Source of the DNA: Clostridium magnum DSM 2767
GTDB taxonomy: Bacteria > Bacillota > Clostridia > Clostridiales > Clostridiaceae
DNA length: 64,000 bases
Direction of reading: 5' to 3'
NCBI RefSeq assembly: GCF_001623875.1
Contig: NZ_LWAE01000014.1
Span: 1 to 64,000, forward strand
Part shown: piece by piece, positions 39,906 through 50,580 of the stretch
Position numbering within the stretch: the first letter of the stretch is position 1
How the letters are laid out: each line of letters begins with the position of its first letter
Notes under the pieces: model-generated
Told to the model about the DNA's origin: nothing
Seen by the model: only the letters and a program-made list of their open reading frames with translations
Database searches by the model: none
Program-made: the position numbers and the translations under genes

Positions 39906-41453
39906 TTAATTAATTCTATTTATAACGCCAATTGCAACACCAATAATACTTGCTTCGTCACCAACTATTGGAATAGGACTATATTTTTCGTTCTCTGGCA
40001 TAAGAACTACAGAATCCTTATTCATAACTAGTCTTTTTAAAGTAGCACTTCCATCTAAATCAACTGCTACAATATCGTTATTCTGAGCTATATGCTGCTT
40101 TCGGATTACCACATAATCGCTATCATAAATATCTGCTCCTATCATACTATCCCCTTTTACCTTTAGTATAAAACAATCCTTGATTCCCTTTAACCAGTAT
40201 TTAGGCAACTGGAAATTTCCTTCTACATCAGGATTGATTAATATTGGTTCTCCTGCAGCAATATCACTATATACTGACAACTGCCTCAACTCTTCATTAG
40301 TATACTCATCTTCATTATCTTCATTCTTTACTATGATTTCCGATGAATTATTTAAATCTCTAATCAATTCATATTTTTTATTATGTCTTATATCACGATA
40401 CTCAAAGTTTTCTATTGATGAAAGGTTTTTTGAATTATTTCTCATACCATTGATCCCTTCACTAGTACAATTTACAGTCAGATCTTTCATATTAATTATA
40501 GAGTCTTTGTTATCTATAATATCTATATGCTTCTTTTTCAAAGAATAACTTTTTATTTTATTGCCTAGATGCAAGCTATTAGATTTACGTCCTTTTATTA
40601 TCCATCCATTAGAATCTAAATTACTATCTTTGTTAACAAAAAGCATTAAACTAGAATATGATTTCTTGCTACTCAATTCATTTATAAAATCAAGTTGTAA
40701 TTTAGTTAGATTGTGACTATCATCTACAATTATATGAGTGTATCCGGAATTTTTACTCTTTTTTAATTGCTTTAATGCTAACTTTGTAATATCTTTGGAG
40801 TCTATTAAATTTTGCTCCTTAAGCTTCTCAGTATATAGCATAAAAATCTTAAAGGTTGCTTCTCTAGCTTTAGAATTTTTCAAAAGCCTTTGAGGTCCTT
40901 CAGCACTTTTTATTTTTCTACCTACTCTGTCTGCATTTTGATATGTCTCAAGTTTAGTATAATTACAGTCTTTAATCCAATTTATTTCATCTATAAAAAA
41001 CCTAAGATATTTAATATCCAGCAGTTTAACATTTTTATAAAGCTTTTTAGTTTGAACTATACATTCATTTACTATAGCACTTTGCTCAGTTTCCTTTGCA
41101 ATAGGTTTATAGCTAACTCCATTGCTTCTTTCATGGTCTAAAAAATAATTATATATAATACTATCTATAGTTGATAAGTGGATTCTGTCCACCGTATTTG
41201 AAAATAGAGTTATATACTCCAGTCCATTTTCCTTTTCTACCCTATCATGAATTTTTTCTATATAATCTAAATGTTCATCATTTTGTGCAATAATCAATAT
41301 TTTATCTGTTTCATATAAACAGTAATTGTTCTTTAAATAAATACTTCTATTTACTGCTATTGTAGTTTTACCTGTCTCTGTTACACCTCTTACCAAACTA
41401 GCTCCTAAAAACTTACTCTGAATTATCTTTTTCTGTGCTGCGTCTAACTGCAT
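39906..41453 (-). CDS. Helicase-like domain fused to LexA-type S24 autoprotease
   Basis: 515 residues. The N-terminal about 260 residues look like a cut-down UvrD/PcrA superfamily 1 ATPase: a Walker A variant (GVTETGKTTIAV, Thr for the usual Ala/Gly), LIIAQNDEHLDYI and a Walker B-like HIIVDDSHN. Later helicase motifs are not evident. A charged linker follows (about 280-390). The C-terminal about 120 residues are LexA/UmuD-like: cleavage-site pattern IAAGEPI, catalytic Ser in VKGDSMIGADI and Lys in ATLKRL. There is no LexA HTH. ATG 41453 is chosen because GGAGG lies 7 bases upstream. It heads the run with clpS, clpA and crp. RecA-triggered self-cleavage is plausible but untested. Confidence 0.75.
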   Translation of the reverse strand: MQLDAAQKKIIQSKFLGASLVRGVTETGKTTIAVNRSIYLKNNYCLYETDKILIIAQNDEHLDYIEKIHDRVEKENGLEYITLFSNTVDRIHLSTIDSIIYNYFLDHERSNGVSYKPIAKETEQSAIVNECIVQTKKLYKNVKLLDIKYLRFFIDEINWIKDCNYTKLETYQNADRVGRKIKSAEGPQRLLKNSKAREATFKIFMLYTEKLKEQNLIDSKDITKLALKQLKKSKNSGYTHIIVDDSHNLTKLQLDFINELSSKKSYSSLMLFVNKDSNLDSNGWIIKGRKSNSLHLGNKIKSYSLKKKHIDIIDNKDSIINMKDLTVNCTSEGINGMRNNSKNLSSIENFEYRDIRHNKKYELIRDLNNSSEIIVKNEDNEDEYTNEELRQLSVYSDIAAGEPILINPDVEGNFQLPKYWLKGIKDCFILKVKGDSMIGADIYDSDYVVIRKQHIAQNNDIVAVDLDGSATLKRLVMNKDSVVLMPENEKYSPIPIVGDEASIIGVAIGVINRIN

Positions 41454-41492
41454 ACTTCCACCTCCAACTACCAATAACAATTTTAATGGGAT

Positions 41493-41535
41493 AACTAAAA
41501 ATCAGGTGGAGCAAATCCCATCTGAATTTTAGTTT
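41493..41535. repeat. Short copy of the dispersed structured repeat (hairpin)
   Basis: AACTAAAAATCAGGTGG (41493-41509) pairs with CCCATCTGAATTTTAGTT (41517-41534). The same two edges close the repeat at 18982-19172. It lies in the leader of the helicase/LexA-clp run. A weaker echo of the right edge (CCATCTGATTTAAGTTTAA) is at about 39880-39898, between that gene and clpS. Confidence 0.55.
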
Positions 41536-41632
41536 AATTTCATTTAATATATTATACCTCAATTTATATCACTATGGTTATAATTTTTTCTTTTTTAAAA
41601 GCATTATTCTGTCGACGAATAATTCTATTTAG

Positions 41633-41661
41633 TTGAAAAAAAGCCTTTTTGATAATATACT
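41633..41661 (+). promoter_or_regulatory. Promoter of the first ABC-F gene
   Basis: TTGAAA (41633-41638) and TATACT (41656-41661) with a 17-base spacer, 46 bp before the ATG at 41708. Confidence 0.6.
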
Positions 41662-41707
41662 TAATATAGACTTTTAGGAACTTTGTTAGAAAGGATAAGT
41701 GAATTAA

Positions 41708-43633
41708 ATGAATCTAATATCTTTAGAAAATATATATAAAAGTTATGGTGAGAAAGTTCTTTTAAATAATATTTCCCTTTCCATAAGTGAAGGTGAAAAA
41801 ATAGGACTCATAGGCATAAATGGTACCGGCAAATCTACTCTTCTAAGAATTGTAGCCGGAGTTGAAAGCTATGATAATGGCAGCATAATAACTGCTAATA
41901 AATTAACTATAAACTTTTTATCCCAAACAACATCCTTTGACGATAATGCAACAGTTTTAGAACAAGTATTTAAAGGTGATTCACCAGTGATGAAACTTTT
42001 AAGAGAATATGAAGTTACAATCAGTTCCTTAGAGAAAAACCCTGAAGATACACTTGTACAAAAAAGACTTTTGGATTTAACACCTAGAATGGATGGACTA
42101 AATGCCTGGCAAATAGAAAGCGATGCTAAAACTATTCTAACCAAGCTAGGTATATTTGATTTTAACGCTAAAATAGGAACTCTTTCTGGTGGACAGAAAA
42201 AAAGAATAGCACTAGCAGGTGCCTTAATAACTCCTGCTGACTTGTTAATCCTAGATGAGCCAACTAACCACATTGACAATGATACTGTTGTGTGGCTTGA
42301 ACAGTATCTAAACAGCAGAAAAGGTGCCTTACTTATGATTACTCATGATAGATATTTTCTAGATAGAGTAACAAATAGAATATTTGAGCTAGACCGAGGA
42401 AATCTTTACAGTTATGGTGGTAACTACAGCATCTTTTTAGAAAAAAAATCAGAAAGAGAAGAACTAGAAGCTGCTTCAGAAAATAAACGTCAAAACCTTT
42501 ATCGCAGAGAATTAGCATGGATAAAAAGAGGTGCCAAAGCTAGAACTACTAAGCAAAAAGCAAGAATTCAAAGATTTGAAGAAATTAAAGACAGCAAAAT
42601 AGAGCAAGTTGAAGATAAGGTTCAAATGTCTTCAGCAAGTACAAGACTTGGAAAAAAAGTAATAGAACTTGATCATATCACTAAAAACTATGGGGATAAA
42701 AAAATATTAAAGGATTTTAGCTATATATTCTCGAAAAATGATAGAGTTGGGATAATTGGACCTAACGGAGTTGGTAAATCAACCCTTATTAGTATATGTA
42801 CTGGTAAAGTTACTCCAGACAGTGGGAATGTTGATATTGGTGAAACAGTAAAAATAGGACACTTTTCTCAAGAAAATAAAGATATGGATGAAAGTTTGCG
42901 GGTTATAGAATATATAAAAGAGGCTGGTGAATTTTTAAAGGCAGATGATGGTGAAGTTATTAGTGCTTCTAAAATGTTGGAAAGATTTTTATTTACACCA
43001 GAAGCACAGTGGACACCTATTTCAAAGTTATCTGGTGGCGAAAAAAGAAGACTATATCTTCTCAGAATACTAATGGAAGCACCTAATGTACTTATACTTG
43101 ACGAACCAACCAATGATCTAGATATTCAAACTCTAACAATATTAGAAGATTACCTAGAAGACTTTTCAGGAACTGTAATAGCAGTATCCCATGATAGATA
43201 TTTCCTTGATAAGGTAGCTGAAAAACTTCTTATACTAGATGGCAGCGGCTCTGTATCCTATCATACAGGAAACTATTCTGAGTATATAGAAAAATACGAC
43301 AGTATTATAAAAGACGGAAAAAGTACTGATAAAAAGGAAAGCACTAAAAAAGAAGAAAAGTCCCTTGATAAAGAGGATAGAAAGAAAAATAGACCTTTAA
43401 AGTTTTCCTATAAAGAACAAAAGGAATTTGATGAAATAGACGATGTTATAGCAGCGGTTGAAAATCAAATTTCTGAACTAGATGGTAAAGTAAATTCAGC
43501 TGGCAGTGATTTTGAGCTACTGCAAAAGCTTTTAGCTGAAAAGGAGGAATTAACAAATAAGCTAGATAACTTGTATGAGAGATGGACTTATTTAAATGAA
43601 TTGGCTGAAAAAATCGAAGCACAAAAAAGCTAA
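41708..43633 (+). CDS. ABC-F family ATPase (Uup-like, with C-terminal coiled coil)
   Basis: 641 residues with two ABC ATPase modules (GINGTGKSTLL, LSGGQKKRIALAGAL, LLILDEPTNHID; then GPNGVGKSTLI, LSGGEKRRLYLLRIL, VLILDEPTNDLD), joined by an arginine-rich linker (about 245-300). There is no membrane segment. A C-terminal lysine-rich and coiled-coil extension (about 545-640) is like that of Uup. ABC-F proteins bind ribosomes or DNA structures and are not transporters. The gene converges on the second ABC-F gene. Confidence 0.88.
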   Translation: MNLISLENIYKSYGEKVLLNNISLSISEGEKIGLIGINGTGKSTLLRIVAGVESYDNGSIITANKLTINFLSQTTSFDDNATVLEQVFKGDSPVMKLLREYEVTISSLEKNPEDTLVQKRLLDLTPRMDGLNAWQIESDAKTILTKLGIFDFNAKIGTLSGGQKKRIALAGALITPADLLILDEPTNHIDNDTVVWLEQYLNSRKGALLMITHDRYFLDRVTNRIFELDRGNLYSYGGNYSIFLEKKSEREELEAASENKRQNLYRRELAWIKRGAKARTTKQKARIQRFEEIKDSKIEQVEDKVQMSSASTRLGKKVIELDHITKNYGDKKILKDFSYIFSKNDRVGIIGPNGVGKSTLISICTGKVTPDSGNVDIGETVKIGHFSQENKDMDESLRVIEYIKEAGEFLKADDGEVISASKMLERFLFTPEAQWTPISKLSGGEKRRLYLLRILMEAPNVLILDEPTNDLDIQTLTILEDYLEDFSGTVIAVSHDRYFLDKVAEKLLILDGSGSVSYHTGNYSEYIEKYDSIIKDGKSTDKKESTKKEEKSLDKEDRKKNRPLKFSYKEQKEFDEIDDVIAAVENQISELDGKVNSAGSDFELLQKLLAEKEELTNKLDNLYERWTYLNELAEKIEAQKS

Positions 43634-43637
43634 GCAA

Positions 43638-43664
43638 AAACCCGTATGTTCAACATACGGGTTT
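43638..43664. terminator. Terminator between the convergent ABC-F genes
   Basis: AAACCCGTATGTT and AACATACGGGTTT make a 13-bp stem with a one-base centre, flanked by A- and T-rich runs. It can serve both directions and begins 5 bp past the first gene. Confidence 0.75.
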
Positions 43665-43744
43665 ATTATATAGATACACAACGTCATAGCTTTGCTTAGT
43701 TATGACCATAATAATATTTGTATTAAATTAAGTATTTAGGTTGT

Positions 43745-45364
43745 TTATTTATACATTTCTTCAAGCTGCTTTTGAATATCTGCATTTTCTAGGTATTCAT
43801 CATAAGTAATCTGTTGTCTATCCATTAATCCCTTAGGAGTAATTTCTATAATTCTATTAGCAACAGTTTGAACAAACTGATGGTCATGAGACGCGAATAG
43901 TATTGTTCCGCTAAAGTTAATTAATCCATTATTAACTGATGTTATAGATTCAAGGTCAAGATGGTTAGTAGGCTCATCAAGAAGTAAAACATTAGCTCCA
44001 CTTAACATCATTCTTGAAAGCATACAACGAACCTTTTCTCCTCCAGAAAGTACATTAGCATTTTTTAATGCTTCTTCCCCTGAGAAAAGCATTCTTCCAA
44101 GGAAACCTCTTATAAAGCTTTCTGATTTTTCTTCTGAGAATTGACGAAGCCAATCAACTAGGCTTAAATCAACACCTTCAAAGAATTCTGTATTGTCCTT
44201 AGGGAAGTATGATTGAGAAGTAGTTACTCCCCATTTGTAGCTTCCACTGTCAGCTTCTAATTCTCCCATTAATATTTGGAATAAAGTAGTTTTAGCTAAT
44301 TCATTTGTTCCTGCAAAAGCTATCTTATCACCTTTAGTAACTATAAAGCTTACATTATCTAAAACTTTTACACCATCAATTGTTTTAGTTAATCCATCAA
44401 CTGTAAGTAGGTCATTTCCCGCTTCTCTTTCTGGGTTAAAGCCAACAAAAGGATACTTACGTGAAGAAGGTTTTATATCATCTAAAGTTATCTTATCTAA
44501 TTGCTTTTTACGTGATGTAGCTTGTTTTGATTTAGATGCATTAGCACTAAATCTAGCAACGAAGGCTTCTAACTCTTTTATTTTTTCTTCTTTCTTCTTA
44601 TTCTGATCCTTAGCCATTTGTAATGCTAACTGACTTGATTCATACCAGAAATCATAGTTACCAACATAAAGCTGTACTTTTCCAAAATCAACGTCAACCA
44701 TGTGTGTACAAATCTTATTTAAGAAGTGTCTATCATGGGATACAACTATTACTGTGTTTTCAAAATCCATTAAAAAGTTTTCTAGCCATCTGATAGATTT
44801 TAGATCTAAATGGTTTGTAGGCTCGTCTAGTAAAAGTATATCAGGTTTTCCAAATAAAGCTTGAGCAAGTAGTACTCTAACCTTTTCTGCACCATCTAAA
44901 TCCTTCATTAATTTATCGTGAAGCTCTACCCCTATTTCAAGTCCCATTAAAAGAGCAGCAGCCTCAGACTCAGCTTCCCAACCATTTAACTCTGCGAATT
45001 CACCTTCTAATTCAGATGCTTTTATTCCATCTTCATCTGTAAAATCTGGTTTTGCATATAAAGCATCCTTTTCTTTCATAATGGAATATAATCTTTCATG
45101 TCCCATTATTACTGTTTCTAATACTGGATGCTCATCAAACTCAAAGTGATTCTGCTTTAATACAGCTAATCTTTCTCCTGGAGTTATTATAACTTCACCA
45201 GTATTCGCTTCCACTTCTCCAGATAATATCTTTAAAAATGTAGACTTACCTGCTCCATTAGCCCCTATAACACCATAACAATTTCCTGGTGTAAACTTTA
45301 TATTAACATCTTCAAATAATTTACGACCACCATATCTTAAGCTTATATTACTTGTACTTATCAT
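43745..45364 (-). CDS. ABC-F family ATPase (YkpA/YbiT-like)
   Basis: 539 residues with two ABC modules (GANGAGKSTFLK, DGAEKVRVLLAQAL, ILLLDEPTNHLD; then AGTNELAKTTLFQ, LSGGEKVRCMLSRMM, VLLLDEPTNHLD). The second Walker A lacks the usual GKS/T and reads ELAKTT, as in the YkpA/YbiT type. The P-site-tRNA-interaction linker is short. It probably acts on ribosomes. An AGGA site precedes ATG. It is convergent with the other ABC-F gene. Confidence 0.9.
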   Translation of the reverse strand: MISTSNISLRYGGRKLFEDVNIKFTPGNCYGVIGANGAGKSTFLKILSGEVEANTGEVIITPGERLAVLKQNHFEFDEHPVLETVIMGHERLYSIMKEKDALYAKPDFTDEDGIKASELEGEFAELNGWEAESEAAALLMGLEIGVELHDKLMKDLDGAEKVRVLLAQALFGKPDILLLDEPTNHLDLKSIRWLENFLMDFENTVIVVSHDRHFLNKICTHMVDVDFGKVQLYVGNYDFWYESSQLALQMAKDQNKKKEEKIKELEAFVARFSANASKSKQATSRKKQLDKITLDDIKPSSRKYPFVGFNPEREAGNDLLTVDGLTKTIDGVKVLDNVSFIVTKGDKIAFAGTNELAKTTLFQILMGELEADSGSYKWGVTTSQSYFPKDNTEFFEGVDLSLVDWLRQFSEEKSESFIRGFLGRMLFSGEEALKNANVLSGGEKVRCMLSRMMLSGANVLLLDEPTNHLDLESITSVNNGLINFSGTILFASHDHQFVQTVANRIIEITPKGLMDRQQITYDEYLENADIQKQLEEMYK

Positions 45365-45709
45365 ATTTTACAAATCCTCCATTAATGTTATATATAATTT
45401 GCATTTTCAACCTTACTTATAAAAGTGAGATTTATATCGTTGCTTTTAAAAGGAAATATTAGCGTCTGATAGTTATAAAAAATATCCACTAATAAGGTAA
45501 CTTACTATGTTTGCAAGCAACTATTGCCCGTCGAAACCACTCGAATATTATACCATAATTAAATAACATAAGCTATAAGATTTTCTTCTATCCTTCACTA
45601 TTGCTTTTTAAGCTAACCAAGTCTACTAATTTTTTCTAAAGGATACTTTTAAAATATGTTAGGAAAGTATATAATTTTCTGTAAATAGTATTAATTAAGG
45701 AGAAGAATT
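45365..45709. other. Divergent promoter region
   Basis: Between divergent genes. TATAAT-like boxes occur on both strands (about 45550 minus, about 45670 plus), but neither has a clear -35. No ORF or repeat was seen. Confidence 0.35.
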
Positions 45710-48700
45710 ATGTACATTGTATCTTACAGCGAAACTTACAATAGAATAATAAAAAGTCTTAATAGTGTAAAGTGGTCACAAAGCTGGTCTATAGATAGAT
45801 TTTGCATTGATAGTTATATTCGGAGTAAAGTATTTACCGATGAATTAAAAAAATTAGTAGAAAAAAAAGATTTTACTGCTAATGGATGTGTAAATCTATG
45901 TAAACCTCTGCTAGACCAATTAGCTATGGATGATTCACCTACAGATTGGCTCAATTATATATATCAATATACATTAAACAAAAATTTTCCTGAAGCTACT
46001 ACTATAGATTTATCTGACAAATTAGCAGGCCCTTGTGAGATATACTTAAAAATATTTATCATATTATGTGAAACACAAAAAAAAGCTGCAGATGGAAGCT
46101 GGCAAAGTGAATACCCTATAGATTTTTTGACCTTAGAAGAAGAAAATGAACTTGAACATCCTCAAGAATATAGAAAATTTGTTAAAGCATTTAATGATAA
46201 TTACACTTATGAAATGATGAAAATAAATGGAGAACTGACGGGCTTTACCACTCTAGATCACGTATGTGGAGTACATTATCTTTCTCTCTATTTATCCCGC
46301 CAATTAAAAAGTATAGGTATTACAGTAGACTTAGGAAGGGTTTCTGGTGCTGCTGGCGGTCATGATATAGGAAAATATGGTTGTAAAGGTGCAGAACTTA
46401 AAAGAGTTCCTCATTTACACTATTATTATACCGATCAATGGTTTAAGAGACATGAAATAAATTATATAAGAAATATAGCTATAAATCATTCTACTTGGGA
46501 TTTAGAACTTGAGAATCTTTCCTTAGAATCCTTACTTCTAATTTATTCAGATTTTAGAGTAAAGGATGAAACCCTTAATGGTATAAGACAGATGAAGCTT
46601 TTTTCTTTGGAGGATGCCTTTCATGTAATTTTAGATAAACTTGAGAACGTAGATAGTAAAAAAAATAACCGATATAAAAAGGTCTATTCTAAGTTAAAGG
46701 ATTTCGAGGATTTTCTTATAAACTTGGGCATAAACCTAGTACCAAAACACAGATTTACTCTTAAAAAGAAGGAAAAAGAAAACTACACTCTATTACAAGG
46801 TAATGATATAGTTCAGAACTTAAAATATCTATCCATAAACCATAATATAAACCTAATGCACCAACTTCGTGACGAATATTCCCTTGAAGATATATTAGAC
46901 TTAGCTCGAAGTGAAAAAGATTGGAAAAACCTGAGGGAATATATAAGAATATTCGAGGAGTACTCTACTTATCTTACTCAGCAGCAAAAACTTCAAACCA
47001 TCAAATTTTTATATGAGAATCTTATTCATCCAGAGGATGACATAAGAAGACATTGTGCAGAATTAATAGGAAATTTGATTGCCATTTTCGATGAAGAATA
47101 TAGAAAAGAACTTCCTGAAAATGTTACTCCTTTAATTAATTCTATAAATAGCATTGATCTACTAAAAGAATATTTTGAATCAATGCTATCTCCTGGACAC
47201 AACGTTATACCTTCACACAGATTTAATATTGGCTATAGTCTTAGCATTATGATAAACTCTCTATTCCTTACTTGCAGAAACTCCCTAACAAATCACTATA
47301 GAGAGTGTATTTTAAATTATTATTCAGATGAAAAATATAAAAATACGGAATATGACCTTTTTTTACTTGAAACAGCAAAGTTTATACCCTTAAATCCATA
47401 CGATGATAACTTAGAAGTGATTTTTTCATATGTTTTTTCTAAATTAAAAGAAGAAAACACTATCCTTAGACTTGAAGCTATAGAAGCATCTTTAGTCTTA
47501 ATAAATAAGCTGCCATTTTACCATAGCTTTACAGAAAAATTAAAACTACATTTTATCTCTATAACTACTAAGAGTAAAATTTCTGCGGAAAATCTTTTGC
47601 TATTTAAAATTAATACTGCATTAGGCTTAACTGAAAATATAAATATTTTCAAATACTATTGTGAATTGAGTAAAAGAGCTGTTACTGATATTTTTCTAAG
47701 TAATCTAAAAGCGGCTACTGATTGGATAATAAAAAGAAACCAGATAGAACTTCTTTTAAGTCATGCCCTGGAAGACCCTCATTCAAATGGACTTCATACT
47801 GCTATACATTTTTGTAACTTATTGAAGGTAAGTGCCATAGAAAGTATACGGAACCTTGCAGGGAAAGCGGTTTTAAAAATTATGCCTAAGCTTACATTTG
47901 CAGAAAGAAACGAAGTGGCCGTTGAGTTACTTAGAGCACTGGAAATCGAGGGAAATAAATTCACAGAGTATATCCCTAGATATGCCGGCCAAGCTATTTT
48001 GTGGCTGAAGCCAAGAGAATTAGATGAGCTTATAGAGGATTGCATAGTAAAAATTAAGAGCTCCAATATAAACTTAAAATCATTAACTCTAAAAACTATT
48101 GGTATAACTATATCAACCTATGATTTATATAAAACTCGCTTTGAGGAAGGTAAGCAATCATATTATAATAGATTAAATAAAATGCTTGGGATACTATTAA
48201 ATGGACTTGGAAATTATGAGCCACAAGTTAAACAATCTGCCTTTAGTGTTATCGGTAAAGATATTTTTGGTACAACTTCTCTTTCTTTAGAGAAAAAAGA
48301 AGTCATTTTTAAGCTTATAGCTAAAAAAGTCCTTACTCTTATAACTACTAATGACAGTCAAGAACTTTTATTTCTAACAAGATCTGCTAGTTTGAATCAT
48401 ATATATAGGTTTATATCAGATTTTACCTTTTCTTACGGGGAGATAAATATACCTATACCGGATAAGGTGGCTTTTTTTCCAGGAACCTTTGACCCTTTTT
48501 CTTTAAGCCACAAAGAAATAGCAAAGCATATACGTAACTTGGGCTTTGAAGTATATTTAGCAATTGATGAATTCTCTTGGTCCAAAAAAACTCTTCCAGG
48601 TCTTTTAAGAGCAAATTTAGTTAATATATCTATATCTGATGAATTAAACATATATATATACCCAGGTATATTACCTGTAAATATTGCAAATGAAGAAGAC

Positions 48701-50569
48701 TTGAGTATTTTAAGACAGAACTTTCCAAACTCTGAAGTTTACATAGCTGTAGGAAGCGATGTTGTTATTAATGCCTCAAGCTATAAGCTTCCTAAAACTA
48801 AAAATTCTATACATACCTTTTCTCATATAATTTTTGAGAGAGGTAATGATAAAAACTTTGATGCTTCAGTGAAAAGTATTGATGGAGATGTCCTAATATT
48901 AACTCTATCCTCCAAATACTCTGATATTAGCTCTACCCAAATTAGAAACTATATAGATGAAGACAGGGATATATCTAGTATGGTAGATCCTATGTCTCAG
49001 CAATATATATATGAAAATGGTTTTTACCAAAGAGAGTCTCAGGATAAGTCTTTAATTACATCGCCATGGCTTGATATAGAAGTGTTAGAAGATTTTAATG
49101 ATGATATATTTGATAAACTGTGCTCATGCACCTCAAAGGTTAATGATTTCTTTAAAAGTAAATTAAAAGAAATAGCCTTGAAACCATCTGCAACAATAGT
49201 TATGCTAAAAAACACTAATAACAATCAGATTTTAGGTTTTTCTATCTTTCATTGGATTCCTTCATCTACATTATATAATGAATTTAAGAATTCCGAAGTA
49301 TCTCAATACATTCGGGAAAATAGCGTAGGAAGAATAATACTACTTGATGGAATTTTTATGAAAAATACATATAGATATAAGGAATTTGAACATATACTTC
49401 TCACTGAAACTCTATCTCTATGTGTATCAAAGGATTATGAATATGCTATATATAAAAACTTTTTTAGTAACAATACCGTTTCCCAAGAAATTTATACTCC
49501 ATTAAGACTGCATGGTTTCGTCAAAGTTCCCTTTAGTGATAATACTAATCCTGTTTATGCTGTTAACATGAGCGCTCCTTGCGTATTAAATCTAGATATA
49601 CAAAACATACTTAAGGAACCTTTTATAAGTGATCCAAAGGTAAAACACATAATATCTGTTTCCCGTAAAAAGCTTCAAGAAGCGATAACTAAACTTTACC
49701 CTGGAGAACTAATTTTATCTTATGATGCAAACTTTGTACATCAATCCATGATAAGAAAGATTTGTAATGAAAATAATGTACCAACAGAAACTTTAGTGCC
49801 AAGAACCTTGGGTCCATCAATGTGTGTACCTTATGGAGATATATTAGACAGATATATAATTCCCAATACTGTTACTAAAGCTCTGCATACAGAAAAACTT
49901 TTTAACCCAGATATGAAAAATTTTAGAATAGGTGAATTCCCTCACTATTTAGACTTAAAAACTCAAGTTAAAATGATTGATTCCTTTAATAGACCTGTAA
50001 TTTTAGTAGATAATTTACTACACAAAGGACACAGAATAAGGGCTTTAGATCCTATTTTGAAAAATGAAGATGTAACGGTACAAAAAATAATTGTTGGTGT
50101 TCTTTCAGGAAAAGGAAAAGATATAATGGATATGCAAAATAGAAATGTAGATAGTATACATTTCATACCAAGACTTAAGTTATGGTTTAATGAAAATGCT
50201 CTTTATCCCTTTATAGGTGGAGATGCTATTTGGCGTGGTTCTTATCCTGAGAGAAATCTTCTTCCATCTATTAACTTAATTTTACCTTATACTTTTCCAA
50301 CATTTATAAGGAATGCTTCAAAATCCGCAATATATGAGTTTTCAAAAACATGTATACAAAATTCAATTAACATATTAGAAGTTCTAGAAAATGAGTATCA
50401 TATTGTTCATGAGAAGAATTTGAATTTACGATCTCTAGGTCAAGTATTTACTATACCTAGATGTCCAGATATAGGTAAGAACGTTGAGTACAATTTAAAT
50501 TTAAGTGCATCTAGCTATCTAAAAAATGACCTTGAGCTTTTGACAAGGCTAAATCATGCTTTTGAATAG
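45710..50569 (+). CDS. Giant multidomain protein: HD, helical repeats, NadD-like, PRTase-like
   Basis: 1619 residues, intact. Residues about 175-310 form an HD phosphohydrolase domain (LDHVCGVHY with His184; GGHDIGKYG with His218-Asp219). Residues about 350-900 are helical and HEAT-like. Residues about 918-1105 are a NadD/PPAT-type nucleotidyltransferase (FFPGTFDPFSLSHKEIA, VYIAVGSDV, ISSTQIRNYI). About 1110-1310 is an alpha/beta region that may be GNAT-like. About 1330-1600 has a PRPP-loop-like VILVDNLLHKGHR (about 1430) and could be a phosphoribosyltransferase. Such a set points to nucleotide or NAD-type cofactor handling or repair; the actual reaction is unknown. AAGGAG precedes ATG. It heads a plus-strand run of four genes. 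No signal or membrane segment. Confidence 0.75.
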   Translation: MYIVSYSETYNRIIKSLNSVKWSQSWSIDRFCIDSYIRSKVFTDELKKLVEKKDFTANGCVNLCKPLLDQLAMDDSPTDWLNYIYQYTLNKNFPEATTIDLSDKLAGPCEIYLKIFIILCETQKKAADGSWQSEYPIDFLTLEEENELEHPQEYRKFVKAFNDNYTYEMMKINGELTGFTTLDHVCGVHYLSLYLSRQLKSIGITVDLGRVSGAAGGHDIGKYGCKGAELKRVPHLHYYYTDQWFKRHEINYIRNIAINHSTWDLELENLSLESLLLIYSDFRVKDETLNGIRQMKLFSLEDAFHVILDKLENVDSKKNNRYKKVYSKLKDFEDFLINLGINLVPKHRFTLKKKEKENYTLLQGNDIVQNLKYLSINHNINLMHQLRDEYSLEDILDLARSEKDWKNLREYIRIFEEYSTYLTQQQKLQTIKFLYENLIHPEDDIRRHCAELIGNLIAIFDEEYRKELPENVTPLINSINSIDLLKEYFESMLSPGHNVIPSHRFNIGYSLSIMINSLFLTCRNSLTNHYRECILNYYSDEKYKNTEYDLFLLETAKFIPLNPYDDNLEVIFSYVFSKLKEENTILRLEAIEASLVLINKLPFYHSFTEKLKLHFISITTKSKISAENLLLFKINTALGLTENINIFKYYCELSKRAVTDIFLSNLKAATDWIIKRNQIELLLSHALEDPHSNGLHTAIHFCNLLKVSAIESIRNLAGKAVLKIMPKLTFAERNEVAVELLRALEIEGNKFTEYIPRYAGQAILWLKPRELDELIEDCIVKIKSSNINLKSLTLKTIGITISTYDLYKTRFEEGKQSYYNRLNKMLGILLNGLGNYEPQVKQSAFSVIGKDIFGTTSLSLEKKEVIFKLIAKKVLTLITTNDSQELLFLTRSASLNHIYRFISDFTFSYGEINIPIPDKVAFFPGTFDPFSLSHKEIAKHIRNLGFEVYLAIDEFSWSKKTLPGLLRANLVNISISDELNIYIYPGILPVNIANEEDLSILRQNFPNSEVYIAVGSDVVINASSYKLPKTKNSIHTFSHIIFERGNDKNFDASVKSIDGDVLILTLSSKYSDISSTQIRNYIDEDRDISSMVDPMSQQYIYENGFYQRESQDKSLITSPWLDIEVLEDFNDDIFDKLCSCTSKVNDFFKSKLKEIALKPSATIVMLKNTNNNQILGFSIFHWIPSSTLYNEFKNSEVSQYIRENSVGRIILLDGIFMKNTYRYKEFEHILLTETLSLCVSKDYEYAIYKNFFSNNTVSQEIYTPLRLHGFVKVPFSDNTNPVYAVNMSAPCVLNLDIQNILKEPFISDPKVKHIISVSRKKLQEAITKLYPGELILSYDANFVHQSMIRKICNENNVPTETLVPRTLGPSMCVPYGDILDRYIIPNTVTKALHTEKLFNPDMKNFRIGEFPHYLDLKTQVKMIDSFNRPVILVDNLLHKGHRIRALDPILKNEDVTVQKIIVGVLSGKGKDIMDMQNRNVDSIHFIPRLKLWFNENALYPFIGGDAIWRGSYPERNLLPSINLILPYTFPTFIRNASKSAIYEFSKTCIQNSINILEVLENEYHIVHEKNLNLRSLGQVFTIPRCPDIGKNVEYNLNLSASSYLKNDLELLTRLNHAFE

Positions 50570-50580
50570 ACATGCAAACC

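Noticed and set aside
41454..41707. LexA/SOS operator upstream of the helicase/LexA fusion
   Set aside because: No GAAC-N4-GTTC-type palindrome is present; the hairpin there belongs to the dispersed repeat family.
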